DNA of 64,000 nt from Magnolia sinica (Eukaryota > Streptophyta > Magnoliopsida > Magnoliales > Magnoliaceae). Position numbers and translations under genes: made by a program. The stretch covers positions 26,022,501 through 26,086,500 of the forward strand of contig NC_080577.1 in assembly GCF_029962835.1 (NCBI RefSeq), read 5' to 3'. This document shows positions 46,603 to 57,120 of the stretch, in pieces. Under the pieces are notes generated by a model, which was not told the origin of the DNA, searched no databases, and worked only from the letters and a program-made list of their open reading frames with translations. The first letter of the stretch is position 1, and every line of letters starts with the position of its first letter.

Positions 46603-46868
46603 TAATGTGATGTATATGCGGCCCATATTTGAGGCCCATTGTGATGTGCGTTCGACCCACGTTTGAGGCCCAATGTGATGTATATGCGGCCCGTATTTAA
46701 GGCCCATTATGATGTGCATTCAGCCCGTGTTTGAGGCCCAATGTAATGTATGTGTAGCCCATATTTGAGACCCAATGTGATGTATATACAGACTGTATTT
46801 AAGGCCTGTTGTGATGTGCATTCAGCCTGTGTTTAAGGTCCAATGTGATGTATATGAGGCCTATGTGA
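46597..46868. repeat. 34-bp minisatellite, eight units
   Basis: Units start at 46597, 46631, 46665, 46699, 46733, 46767, 46801 and 46835, exactly 34 bp apart, with no spacers. The unit is GAGGCCCAATGTGATGTATA followed by TGCGGCCCATATTT, with alternate units favouring GTGCATTC in the middle, suggesting a 68-bp higher-order period. Confidence 0.85.
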
Positions 46869-48897
46869 TGAGGCTCATTGTGATGCATGTGAGGGCCAGG
46901 TGATGGAGCCCATTGTGATATATGTTAGGCTCATGTGAAAAGCCCATCTGATGTGTATTAAGCTCTTGAGCGAGGCCCATGGTGATGTATTTTTGGCCCT
47001 TGTGTGAGGCCATGGGGCCACTATATGTTAGGCTCTATGTGGGCCGTTCCTTGGGGGCAATGTTGGTTAAATGTCCACATTGTAAAGATCGATTGTCGAT
47101 GCCGGTTAATGATACCGATTATGAGTACGTGACAGCATAAGCATCATGATATATGCCCATACGCATCATCTGCATGTTTGTTATGAGATGTGGTTGACTA
47201 TTGCATGTGTCATTGGGTAGGTTGTTATGAGACTCCCTGATAGGCGGAGGTTATCTCACATAAGCGCACGGTATGGACAGGATTGATACATGACTGGATT
47301 GTATAACTCATGTATCTTGCATTGTGTGTTGTGATTACTATACGCCCTAGCGACATCAGAGCCGTAGCCTCCGCATGCATGTTATGGATGGCTAGATGGG
47401 ACACCAGAAATATTTAATTTGAGCATTTGGGCACTTTGAATGTCCGTGGGTGAAAGTCCTTAAACCTCCGTGGCCAGGAGACGCCCTAACGTCGAGACCG
47501 TGTGGATATATAAGCACCCGAGTGCTAAATACCAAGAGACCGTGTGGTCCACTGTATCGTGGTCGGTTGGGAGGGGGTGTGGCCTTATCCGCCTGAGAGT
47601 AGGGGACATAGCTATGTTGAGTTTGACCAGCTCATGAATGAGTCCGCTATAGACATGCCTGGTAGATATTGGCTTGCTACTAGCCAGGCGGATAGTGAAG
47701 TCTCTTCCACTTGCATGGTCGGCGATTTGCATGTAGAGTGTACTAGACCACGATGATGATCCCAGAGATGTACAGTATTGATTTGTGGAGCAGGAGTTAC
47801 ATATTCATTCATTCATTCACTATCCACTCGGGCTGGTGGTGCACAACTATTTGTTACGTGTACCTTCATAATGACTAAGATTTCGGTTGGGATGCACGAC
47901 TAACCTAAGATTAGGAGTTTATCACATTGAGTCTGACTATCTAAATTTAAGTATGAGACTGGTTTGAATAGAAGTCTCTTGTGGTGGGCCCCATAGCTTG
48001 CGATACTACATACCATCATCCCGACTTCATACTCCATCATGGTCATTTCATTCGCACTGCATATCGCATTACATTTGCAGCATATGACATTTTGGGTTAC
48101 TATGTTTCTGCATTTATACGGCCTATGAATATAACTGATGGTATTCGTGGACTCATCAGGATTTGCATATTGCATTGCATCATCAGCATCTGATGTTTAG
48201 CTTGTTGTCTCTGCATTGCATAGCTGATCTACATTGCTTCATCAGTATATGATATTGTTTTTATTATATTTCTGCATCGCATAACCTAGATAAGATTGAT
48301 GGTATTTATGGGCCTATCAGTATGTTTTTGCATTACTCTGATATCGTATGATTTATGAACTTGTCAGTATTTCTAATAATGTATGAATTATGAGCTTATC
48401 AGTATTTTTGTTTACTCTGTTATTGTATGATTCATGATCTTACCAATATTTTTAATATTGTATGATTATGGCATTGTATTGAATTACTTGACACTTATCT
48501 TGTGCACACACTTGCACCACCCTCTAAGCTTTCTATAAGCTTATGCACGATAGATGCATGCAAGTGATGTTAGGTTGTAGCAGTATTGAGCTTGAAGCGT
48601 GTAGGAATCTTCTGGAGTCTTGATTTTTGACATATGTATTTCCCTTTCAATATTGTATTCAAAGTTTATATTAGTGGATATGTGATGATAACGTTGCTTT
48701 TGTGATTTGGGTAAACTTGTGGTTATGCTTCTTATGAGATAAACGTATGTTGGAAAATCCTCCTTTTAGGATCCCAGGATCGGAACTTGGCATATGGACA
48801 CTAGGAGCCGAGAATGGGGTACTACGAAGGCTGTCGGCACCGGATTCGGCGATCGGGATTCCTGTGAATCCGATTTCTGGGTTTGGGCCGTGATACA

Positions 48898-50600
48898 TTC
48901 GCTTGTACACAAATTAAATTGAGATTAATGATCTGTTCATCTTGTTCATCACCTATGAATATTCTTAACCCACCATCAGAACTACAATATAAGAAACTTA
49001 CACATGTGAACAAGTCACTTAAATCTAACGGTATACATGTTCTACCTCTTGATCATTCCAAAAACCTATGTGTGTTTATCCATTTACAAAACCAACCATA
49101 TAACTACCTACATACATGATCAGAGTACTAACCATCAAATTTTTTTTATTTTTAACATGTCATCTGACCGTCCATCATATTTGGATCCGCCAAACGGGTT
49201 GCCTAAATATCAGAATGAACAGTTCAGTTCGAATATCGTAAGGTATATGCTAAGACTATCGACTGACTTCTCTATTAAATATATGAAAGCATTGATTTAG
49301 ACCTCGGGGCGGTATAGCTCATTAAAAATGCATCTTGATCATCTATAAGCGATTAAGGCCCAAAATGGGGTGATGGAAAGAGAAAAAAAAAATGCTTGTA
49401 AAATTTTAATGCATTTGGATGGTGTAGTCTGACGTTACGGACGGTGGAAGTCGGTGAATAAAAATGACAAAATCGTAAATACTTAATGCCATTAACCTAT
49501 ACACTTGAATTCTAGATCATATGATTCCCATAATCAGTTTTATGTAAAATTTTATCCATGCTTATTTATCATAATTTAACCATACACATCGAATTTCAAC
49601 CCTTAGATGATTGTAAAAGTGACCTAATTGACAAATCAGCCCCTTAACCGTTGATTTTGGTGTCCATCAAGTGAAGAAAGCTCATGGGTAGTCATAGTAG
49701 GATATTTCCATTCGTATAAATGACTTGAATTTTCCATTATATAGACCAGTGTGAAATATGAGAACCCGTAAGCTTTTTCCTTACATGCCAAGTTACCCAT
49801 TTAAGGCTTACCAACTCTTTCTAAATCTGAAGCTTTCGATTAACCCACTTTATACCATCAATCGCAACTCAAAATTTGAAATACGCTTTGGCCTTATATG
49901 ACTATGATATCATACAAAATTTAAACCCCGATCTATGATCCTATACCATTGAATGATGACCGCCTTGACTCCAATTCCTTCCTTTTGGTGCAAAAGGTGA
50001 AACTTCGAATTCATGCCTTTTCCACCATTAATTAACTACCAACTTTTGTCCAACTGTTTACCTATCCTGACTACACATTTCTCCCAAAATAGGGCCCTGA
50101 TCATTAAGTGTGGACCATTAATTGAAATCAAGTTCGTTTTGGCACCCGTTAGGAGAATTTTCAAGATAGGCCAATCTAAATTTCGGATCACCAAGAAAAT
50201 CATATACCCCGGCTCTATTCGACGACTTCGACACACTAGATGAATTAGAATTAAAAAAAGATCGCTAGAAAATGTCAAATTGGAGAAACCCAATCTAAGT
50301 GGGATATGAAACACATCCCCTCTCACACACCCACTCCTTTATAAAAGGAGTGTGCATCCCCTTCTCCACTCAAACACCACCTCCCAATGTTGAAGGAGGA
50401 GAGAGAAACCGAAAGCGAAAGAGAAGCTTAGACGCCCATTATCCACTTCATTCTTCACATGTATGGTGTCTCCCTCTTGCTCAAGCGATGTCGTGATTCA
50501 TGTAGAAGTTTTCCTACATCGAGATCTTCCTAAGGTCTAGATCTAAGGCTAAGGTGATGGATTCCTTTAAGCTTACACTAATTTGAGTTGATATAATTTA
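48898..50600 (+). mobile_element. Probable right part of the interrupted outer LTR
   Basis: AT-rich non-coding sequence with a promoter-like block: TTTATAAAAGG at 50338-50348, followed by a CT-then-GA-rich stretch (about 50350-50430), as in the U3/R junction of plant gypsy LTRs. No open frame is convincing. No LTR terminus was found, so the extent is uncertain. Confidence 0.35.
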
Positions 50601-51367
50601 TCTTATTTTTACATACTTTCATATTACTGTGATTTTTCATACAATTGATTGATGGACCATTATGAATTATTTATCATTTTAAAAATTATGGTTAAGGTAT
50701 GATTTTAATTATGTGTGATTTTTATGAATTTATGTGGGGTGATGGATACAAGGCTTGCCCTTTGCCAATTTTGAGAGCGATGCGTGCTTCTACTCTATAT
50801 TAAGTTGGCTTCTTGCTTCTCTCCTCTTATTTTTGTTGAGTTAACTTATTTGTTACTCTTCTCTTTTATTGAAATTACTTAATGCTACTTTTCTCTTTTA
50901 TTAGGTTAGCCTTGTACTACCTCCCTTTATGGCTTGGACATTAGTCTTGAAATTCAAAACTCTCATGGTTCAACTTATTTCTCTATTGATGTAAGTGATG
51001 TTTTATATGCCTCATATATAGTGGTTCATATATTTTATCATGTACATAATGCGCTCGGCTAGTGACCCTCTTGGTCGACACGTAATTCAATAGATTTTGG
51101 GTAGTGGTGCACAAATTGATATAAGTAATTCACAATGGGTATTACATTATTTTCGGGATTGGATGTCATAAATATTCACTGCATGAACAAATTGTGTCAC
51201 GTAATTCATCCGATTCGTGTGTTATGTCATTTTGAAGTGTTCATGTAAATCTACAGTAGTATTGGACACGCCTACGAATCTCCACAATATGAATTTTTCT
51301 ATAAATTATATTTCACATTGTGATGATCATTACTGTGATGGACCGCACACACTTTACTAGGCATGCA

Positions 51368-51438
<71 letters not shown>

Positions 51439-51968
51439 CGCATACTGATACCACTTGTAGTGGTGGAGTACGAGATGTATCAGAACCCTTACATTATTCT
51501 TATGAATCTCTTGAATTATTGCTAATCTTAAAGGATTACTATCACTATGAGTATGACATTGACCCTCTCCAACCATATAGATGTTGTAGGTGAATTACAG
51601 GTTGACGATACGGACGATAATCATTCTGTGGAAGATACATTTGAATAAAGAAGAAGAATGACACTGAAATTTATTTGTTTATATGTTTTCTGTTGTTTAC
51701 TTAATATGATGTAATAAGCTCCCATTAAGAGGGCGTTTGAAGATTAGTCAGACGCTTTTTACTCTAATAATAAATACAATTGATTTTTACTCTCGTGAAT
51801 GTTTACCTTCGTGATAAAACTGGATATGATATAAATGGAAAAAAAAAAAAAACAAGGTATGATTTTGAAGTATTCAATTTTTATATTATTAACACTCGAA
51901 ATTCTTGGGCACGAGTATATATTCGGGGGGAGGGGGGGTTGGAAATGGCAGAATGCATTTCTTGTGAG
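50601..51968. other. Gene-free AT-rich region
   Basis: No gene is recognised. It holds the (AT)32 microsatellite listed separately. Confidence 0.35.
51371..51434. repeat. (AT)32 microsatellite
   Basis: 64 bp of uninterrupted AT dinucleotides. Open frames across it are composition artefacts. Confidence 0.95.
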
Positions 51969-52010
51969 GTATCGATGATATCTGTTGATATCGACAGATA
52001 TCATCGATAC
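51969..52010. repeat. Perfect inverted repeat, 17-bp arms, 8-nt loop
   Basis: GTATCGATGATATCTGT at 51969-51985 is exactly inverted at 51994-52010, around the loop TGATATCG. The next 200 bp is full of related words (CGATAT, GATATC, ATCGATA). It may be the end of an unrecognised palindromic element or a local expansion. No flanking target duplication was found. Confidence 0.8.
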
Positions 52011-53136
52011 ATTGTAAAAAGCTTTTTAAAAAAAAAATTGACATCTTGCGATATATCACGATATTGCCGATACTTTGCGATATTTTGCAATATTATCACC
52101 TTTATTAAGGAATTTGGGCTTTTTTTGTTGTTACTTGCCAATTTTCTATCGTTGACATGCGATATGAATAATATCAGCAGATATACTGGCCTATATTATC
52201 GATATTGCAGACATTGGGTGGATGAAGAGGATTTTGTAGCAATGAGTGTTGTACGCGTAGCAGCGATGGCTATGGAGGGGGCTGGGTTATAGTTGTAGTG
52301 GTGGACATAATCATGGCTTCATATGGCAACTCCAGGAACTAAATAATAGTACTAATGGTGGTAGATGATATCTGTGGCTGAGTTTTCTTTACCTTATGCT
52401 AAATAGTGTGGAAGGGATGAGATATATATCTTCTCTTCTTATGGTTTTAATCTCTCAATAACTACAATTAGTAGTATTAACTGTTTCTCTATTATGTGGT
52501 TATGTTTTGGATAAAAATATATTCTTCTTGTCAAATTAACTTGTAAATAGAGGTGTTTGACTGTAACTTTCCTTTTCTTTTTTCGATCCCAAGAAAACCC
52601 TTTTGTATGAATAATATTTGTCAAATCACACCTTGGGGTGTAGCTTGGGTGGAACTCAACCCAAACCGCTAGCCAATCTAAACTTTTAAGGTCAGGTCGG
52701 GTTGGGTTGGCTTAGGTTAGGCTAGAGCTAAAAATCCTCAACCCAATAACAAGTTTGGTTATATATGGTTGAAGCCTCGAGTAACAGGACGCAAGCTAAA
52801 CCCATTCCTATCTCTCTATTACATATATTATGGCCTTCACGAAATATTCTACTAAATAAATATTTACACAAGTTATTGCCCTAATAAAGAAATTTTAGCA
52901 AAGAAAAAGATTAGTTTTACCTAACTGGACGAACCCACCCCAAACTCAAGATGAGTTTGATCTGGAGCTTCAATTGACAGATGTTAGAACTGTTTTTCTT
53001 ATTGTTGACTTGTGTGATACATATATGGAGTATCTAAAGGGTTTTGTAGATGTGAACTTTGATGATTGCTTAGATTTCCGATTGAAGAAATAATTCAATA
53101 TAGTGGTTGAAAGAGGTTTCAGGGTAGTGGTATCTT
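52011..53136. other. Gene-free region
   Basis: No gene supported. Contains CGATAT-rich sequence at its left and GGTTGGG/CAACCC-type words at about 52620-52770. Confidence 0.35.
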
Positions 53137-53141
53137 AAGTT

Positions 53142-53728
53142 TGACGCAGGGATGAACGTTATGAGGTCAATCACCGTCTTCCTCAAAGATAACTACTCTG
53201 AATCCACGGAGCTTCTCCAGACTTCTCAAATCCACGAGGAAAAGAAATAGAAATAATTCTAAAATATTTGAAATAAAAGTGTTGATGATTGATAAACAAG
53301 TCTACAACCTTTAAATAGGGATACCAAGACAAGTTTAGGAATTAAACTATAACTAAGACTCCCCAAAATTTGTAACTTATTATAAATAGTAAATTTTTTT
53401 ATTTATAGCAAGTGTCTTAAAGCCCAATGGATGAAGAGTTATAGTCAAACCAAAATTAATTAAAAAAATAGTAAAACCGAAATAAACATGGAATTCAACC
53501 ATCGATACGGAATCTTGCAAATTCAGCATGGGCAACCTAGCATATCCGGTTTAGTTGGCTAAAGTAGCTCGTCCTAGCCCAAAATCATATATGGTACGTC
53601 GAGTAACTAATTCCGGTTTGCGAGATATGCCTATTTTAAGGTTCCGATGGTCTTGATGACTTCTGCCTCCGACCGGGCCTTCTCTGATGCATCTTGGACA
53701 TGAAAGTGTCCGCAACCGCTCTACATCA
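53142..53728 (-). mobile_element. Solo LTR (0.6-0.7-kb family), copy 1, TSD AAGTT
   Basis: Bounded TGACGCAGG..CTCTACATCA and flanked by AAGTT at 53137-53141 and 53729-53733, a perfect 5-bp duplication. Shared phrases with the copies at 58684 and 60602 include CTTCCTCAAAGATAACTACTC, TTTGCGAGATATGCC-type words and GGCCTTCTCTG..CATCTTGG. 587 bp, no coding capacity. The strand is relative to the copy at 58684; the true sense is unknown. Confidence 0.75.
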
Positions 53729-54014
53729 AAGTTCAATGAGTTAATTTCAAGTTTGATTTTTTTTCTTTTTAGTACCGATGACCATTGCATATATCTTAAG
53801 CTCAGTGGAAGCAAATGCAGTGGCCTTGTTGATGATATATTATTTGCCAGTAATGACACTGATCTTTTGCACGAAACAATGCATTTCTTAACCTTACAAT
53901 GAGAGAATTTTTTTTTTCCTGTACTTTGGATTTCACAAATAACAGACACTAGCCTGGCCACATCATCAGCCCTGTGAACCATAAAAGCTAAGTATACACA
54001 TTTATACGTACATA

Positions 54015-54015
<1 letters not shown>

Positions 54016-54049
<34 letters not shown>

Positions 54050-54057
54050 AAAGGAAA
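54016..54057. repeat. A42 homopolymer
   Basis: 42 uninterrupted A residues about 50 bp beyond the NLR stop codon; on the gene's strand it is a T tract in the expected 3' UTR. No LINE or SINE body was recognised next to it. Confidence 0.9.
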
Positions 54058-54105
54058 GGCAAACAGGATATGAACCATTCACCATACCCCCAAGAATGAG
54101 AAGAA

Positions 54106-57075
54106 TCATCTACGTTGTGTAAAAGGACGCGGATCTTTGAAGTTGATAAGGTGCTGGATCCTCTCATCTTCCCACTTGAGATGGTCCCACCATTCCCACT
54201 CTCCTTCCACCTCCACTCTACCTCCACCAGTAGAAGTAGAAGCAGCAGCCTTGTTGCTAGCTCGAAGAGGAAGCTTCTTCAGCATTCCACATCCCCTCAC
54301 TTTCAGCTTCTTCAATGCTGATAAGTACGTGCCATGGCAAATACTCTCCAGCCTTGGTAGCTCCCACAAACACACTGTGTGCAGACGTTGGAGCGAGCTT
54401 TCCGCCGCAGTGTCCCCTCCAAACAAGGCCTCCAGTTTACTGCAGTATTTGATCTCCAGTGTCTCCAGGCTTTGTAGGAATACACTTGAGGAGAACATGG
54501 TGACAATTTTCAGGCAGTAGTCCAGATGTATGTGCTTTAGGAGTGCAAAGCTTCGGCTCCCGTATGTGCCCTCGCATACACTCCTCAGTCTTGCAAGGTT
54601 GGATAGCCATATCTTCTCCAGGCAACTTAAACAGTTGGAACTTTCATTCTCTCCCTCAAAGAATATCTCCATCCACTCACACCTCTCGACCCAACATTCT
54701 TTCAGTTCTACCATTTTATCGATGCGGCCCAAATCTGATAATCGTTGGACAAATGCATTGTCACACACAGTGATTAATTCCACATGAGTGGGAATCGCGT
54801 GCATACCTTTTGGGGATCTATGACCTCCTCGGATCTCCAAACACCTATCGAAACGGCTTCTAGGATGAGGTAAATTACGTGTTTGGATCATGGAACCGAT
54901 GTCTTCATATACAAATTGCCGTCTCTGGAGATGGATGGATTTACCTTTTCCTCGTTTGTCTTCTTGGCAAGGAGAGATGCAGATATGGAATCGAGAGAAG
55001 ATTTTTGAAACCCACACTTCAGAGGCTAGCCAGAAATATTGTAAGAGCTCGGGATTACTTACCCTTATGCGAGCACCCTCTTTCTCTCCAGATCGTTCAT
55101 CGTCACTTGATGAATTCCAGGTGCTGCACTGGCTAAAGTTGAGCTCTTCCAGTTTCGAAAGGGCTTCAAAGTTTATTTTGAGAATTTGATTCATGTCTAG
55201 CATGTTCAGGTGCCTTAGAAGATGTGCATCAGAGATACCTTGGGGCAGTGTTTTGAGTTTGGTACCTGAAAGATCAAGTACTTGAAGGTTTGTGAGCCCA
55301 TACAGTGATACAAGCTCTAAGCTTTGGCAACCTTTAAAGGAAAGACGTTGAATGGCCTCGATTTTGGAAATATCAAGCTTGCGGAGGTTTGGGAGGACAT
55401 CCCCAAGTGAAGAAGAAGTAACAACTCTGAGATCTTCAAGGGAACTACACCTTCTGAGATCAAGCTCCTCAAGTGCTGAGAGCTTTTGCAAATGAGGCAG
55501 CTTCTTCAAGGAAAGACAGTCGCCTAATATGAGTTTCTTAAGATTGACCAATTCGGAGAGCGAAGAAGGTAGAGATTCCAGCTTATCATTCCCTTGCAGG
55601 TTGAGGAAGTGAAGTTGCCTCAAATGCCCAAAGATCTCATCTGGGATTCTTATTAAATATTTGAATTTAGACAACGACAGTTGGCGGAGGTTCCGTAGCC
55701 TAGAAATTGAGGAAGGAAGTGATGTGATTTGCATTTTTGTGAGATGGAGACATCGGAGGTTGTTCATGTGCTTAAAGAGGTCGTCTGGTATTGATGGGCT
55801 AAAATCAAATTCACTTGAAAGTTTAAGGAACTCAAGTTTGTCAAAAATCTGAAAGGAAGGGAGGAGAGTCTCTAAATGAGGGTAGCTTGTTAGCTTCAAA
55901 AATCTAAGATTGTGCAAGCAGGAAGCGGATTTGGGAAGAGATTCGTTTAACAGTCTCCGAAGATCGAGGACACGAAGGCCTTGAATTTTCTCAAATAAGA
56001 AGGTGTCTAATATCCTGAAACCAATATCCCTTTCTCCCACAAGAATTAAAGTGGAGAGTTTGGGGCATTCTCGAGGGAGAGGTGAAAGTTCTGTAATGTC
56101 CTCTACTGCCATCCTCCGAATATCTTCAACCATGTCGTCCTCCGATGGAAGAGAATCCTCAAACCAGAATCTACCATGAGTTGAAGCTCTGGACGTGATG
56201 AGGTCTCTAGCATTCCAATTGATTGATTTGGGCACTCTCACACAGTCATCCTTGCGCTCTACCAAGGAACGAACCCGGAGCTGTGTTAACAGAGCCTCCA
56301 CCTTCTTGAACATCATCAAATCCTCTTCTTCACCCTCTTCTGTGATAATAAACCCCTCGGCTCTCCAATACCATGCCAGCCTTTCTACTTTAACCCAGGA
56401 ACCTTGGAATAGCAACATGTAGAAGAAGCAATCAAGGACAACGTTGGGAGTGAAATGGCCCCCAATGCTGGGAGAATGAGCAATGTTGGCCGCTTCTTTG
56501 CGTAACATGTCCATTGACAAGCTCTGCAACCTAATGGCCATGTCGGATTGCAAGTCCATGGATAGCAGGTCCTCGGACCTGACATTTGCGACGATGACAA
56601 TCTTGGAATCATTTTGCAATATCTTTCTGAGACGTGGATCTCCAATAAGCTCAAAATTGATGTCTGTCAGCACATCTCCTAGCACTAGCAAGAACTTCTG
56701 TCTGATCAACGATTTATAGATTTCAGCAGCAACTTGGGTATCTATGCTCTCTTCATTGTCACCATCACCATCCATGGACGTCGTCATCCTTAATTGGCGC
56801 GCGATTTCCTTCTGTGCCTTTCCAAGGCTAAAATTCTCTCCTAATAGCTCCACCAGTATCTGTACATTGAAGAGAAGGGAATCATTCGACTTTCGAATTG
56901 CATATTCAACAATGCTCCATCTCCCCACTCCATTAAACCCCCGAACAGTGATAACTGCCATCATTGGATTTGTAAGACAATGCAAGAGCTCTTCCCCAGC
57001 ACGTTTGATGTCAGCTGGGAAGTTCTCCAGTCCACCCTCGGATGCTACAGCTTCATTCCCTCCTCGACCAGCCAT
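54106..57075 (-). CDS. NLR-like protein with degenerate NB-ARC and long LRR (At4g19050-like)
   Basis: The product is 989 residues from a single open frame. The first true ATG is at 57075 (MAGRGGNEAV); sequence further upstream is open but only from a non-ATG codon. Residues about 20-245 follow an NB-ARC layout without an N-terminal coiled coil or TIR. The P-loop position reads GFNGVGRWS (about 47-54) instead of GxGGxGKT, kinase 2 reads LLVLGDV (about 129-135) instead of LLVLDDV, and the GLPL and MHD motifs are not found. RNBS-D (CFFYMLLF..WYWRAEGFI, about 216-243) is well kept. About 335-690 and 770-955 are LRRs with LRxLxL and LExLxLxxC patterns, with Cys-containing later repeats. By family it would sense pathogen effectors in the cytosol, but ATP binding looks lost. 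A TTTTTTTAACAG acceptor-like site just upstream (57108-57119) allows a 5' UTR intron or a missed first exon. It is flanked by solo LTRs. Confidence 0.8.
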   Translation of the reverse strand: MAGRGGNEAVASEGGLENFPADIKRAGEELLHCLTNPMMAVITVRGFNGVGRWSIVEYAIRKSNDSLLFNVQILVELLGENFSLGKAQKEIARQLRMTTSMDGDGDNEESIDTQVAAEIYKSLIRQKFLLVLGDVLTDINFELIGDPRLRKILQNDSKIVIVANVRSEDLLSMDLQSDMAIRLQSLSMDMLRKEAANIAHSPSIGGHFTPNVVLDCFFYMLLFQGSWVKVERLAWYWRAEGFIITEEGEEEDLMMFKKVEALLTQLRVRSLVERKDDCVRVPKSINWNARDLITSRASTHGRFWFEDSLPSEDDMVEDIRRMAVEDITELSPLPRECPKLSTLILVGERDIGFRILDTFLFEKIQGLRVLDLRRLLNESLPKSASCLHNLRFLKLTSYPHLETLLPSFQIFDKLEFLKLSSEFDFSPSIPDDLFKHMNNLRCLHLTKMQITSLPSSISRLRNLRQLSLSKFKYLIRIPDEIFGHLRQLHFLNLQGNDKLESLPSSLSELVNLKKLILGDCLSLKKLPHLQKLSALEELDLRRCSSLEDLRVVTSSSLGDVLPNLRKLDISKIEAIQRLSFKGCQSLELVSLYGLTNLQVLDLSGTKLKTLPQGISDAHLLRHLNMLDMNQILKINFEALSKLEELNFSQCSTWNSSSDDERSGEKEGARIRVSNPELLQYFWLASEVWVSKIFSRFHICISPCQEDKRGKGKSIHLQRRQFVYEDIGSMIQTRNLPHPRSRFDRCLEIRGGHRSPKGMHAIPTHVELITVCDNAFVQRLSDLGRIDKMVELKECWVERCEWMEIFFEGENESSNCLSCLEKIWLSNLARLRSVCEGTYGSRSFALLKHIHLDYCLKIVTMFSSSVFLQSLETLEIKYCSKLEALFGGDTAAESSLQRLHTVCLWELPRLESICHGTYLSALKKLKVRGCGMLKKLPLRASNKAAASTSTGGGRVEVEGEWEWWDHLKWEDERIQHLINFKDPRPFTQRR

Positions 57076-57120
57076 GAGTGCTCCCTCTCTCTCTCTGTCT
57101 CTCTCCTCTGTTAAAAAAAC
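57076..57120 (-). promoter_or_regulatory. GA-rich 5' leader and possible splice acceptor of the NLR gene
   Basis: On the minus strand TTTTTTTAACAG (57108-57119) is followed by a GAGA-rich leader and then the ATG. This is the layout of a 3' splice site at the start of a UTR exon. An alternative is a plain GA-rich 5' UTR with no intron. Confidence 0.4.

Larger units (their letters stand above)
43247..48897 (+). mobile_element. Large LTR-like insertion (Ty3/gypsy type) with internal tandem repeats
   Basis: It starts TGTAAGACCCGTATCTTAGC and ends GGGTTTGGGCCGTGATACA, about 5.65 kb. It has no PBS, polypurine tract or polyprotein, so it reads best as a solo LTR. CT-rich stretches (about 43610-43735 and 44020-44044) and GGGCCCACC/GATGTATG repeats fill its left and middle parts; 47100-48897 is less repetitive. 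Flanking pentamers differ (CATCC and TTCGC), so integration boundaries are not proven. Pieces of the palindromic MITE family are embedded at about 44380-44530 and 44800-44990. Confidence 0.5.

Noticed and set aside
45800-46868. CRISPR-like regular spacing
   Set aside because: The repeats are contiguous with no spacers and sit in plant nuclear DNA; these are minisatellites.
51313-51593. Ile/Tyr repeat proteins on both strands
   Set aside because: Products of the (AT)32 microsatellite.
53551-54078. 175-codon minus-strand frame downstream of the NLR
   Set aside because: It spans a solo LTR and the A42 tract, and its poly-Phe stretch is a homopolymer artefact.
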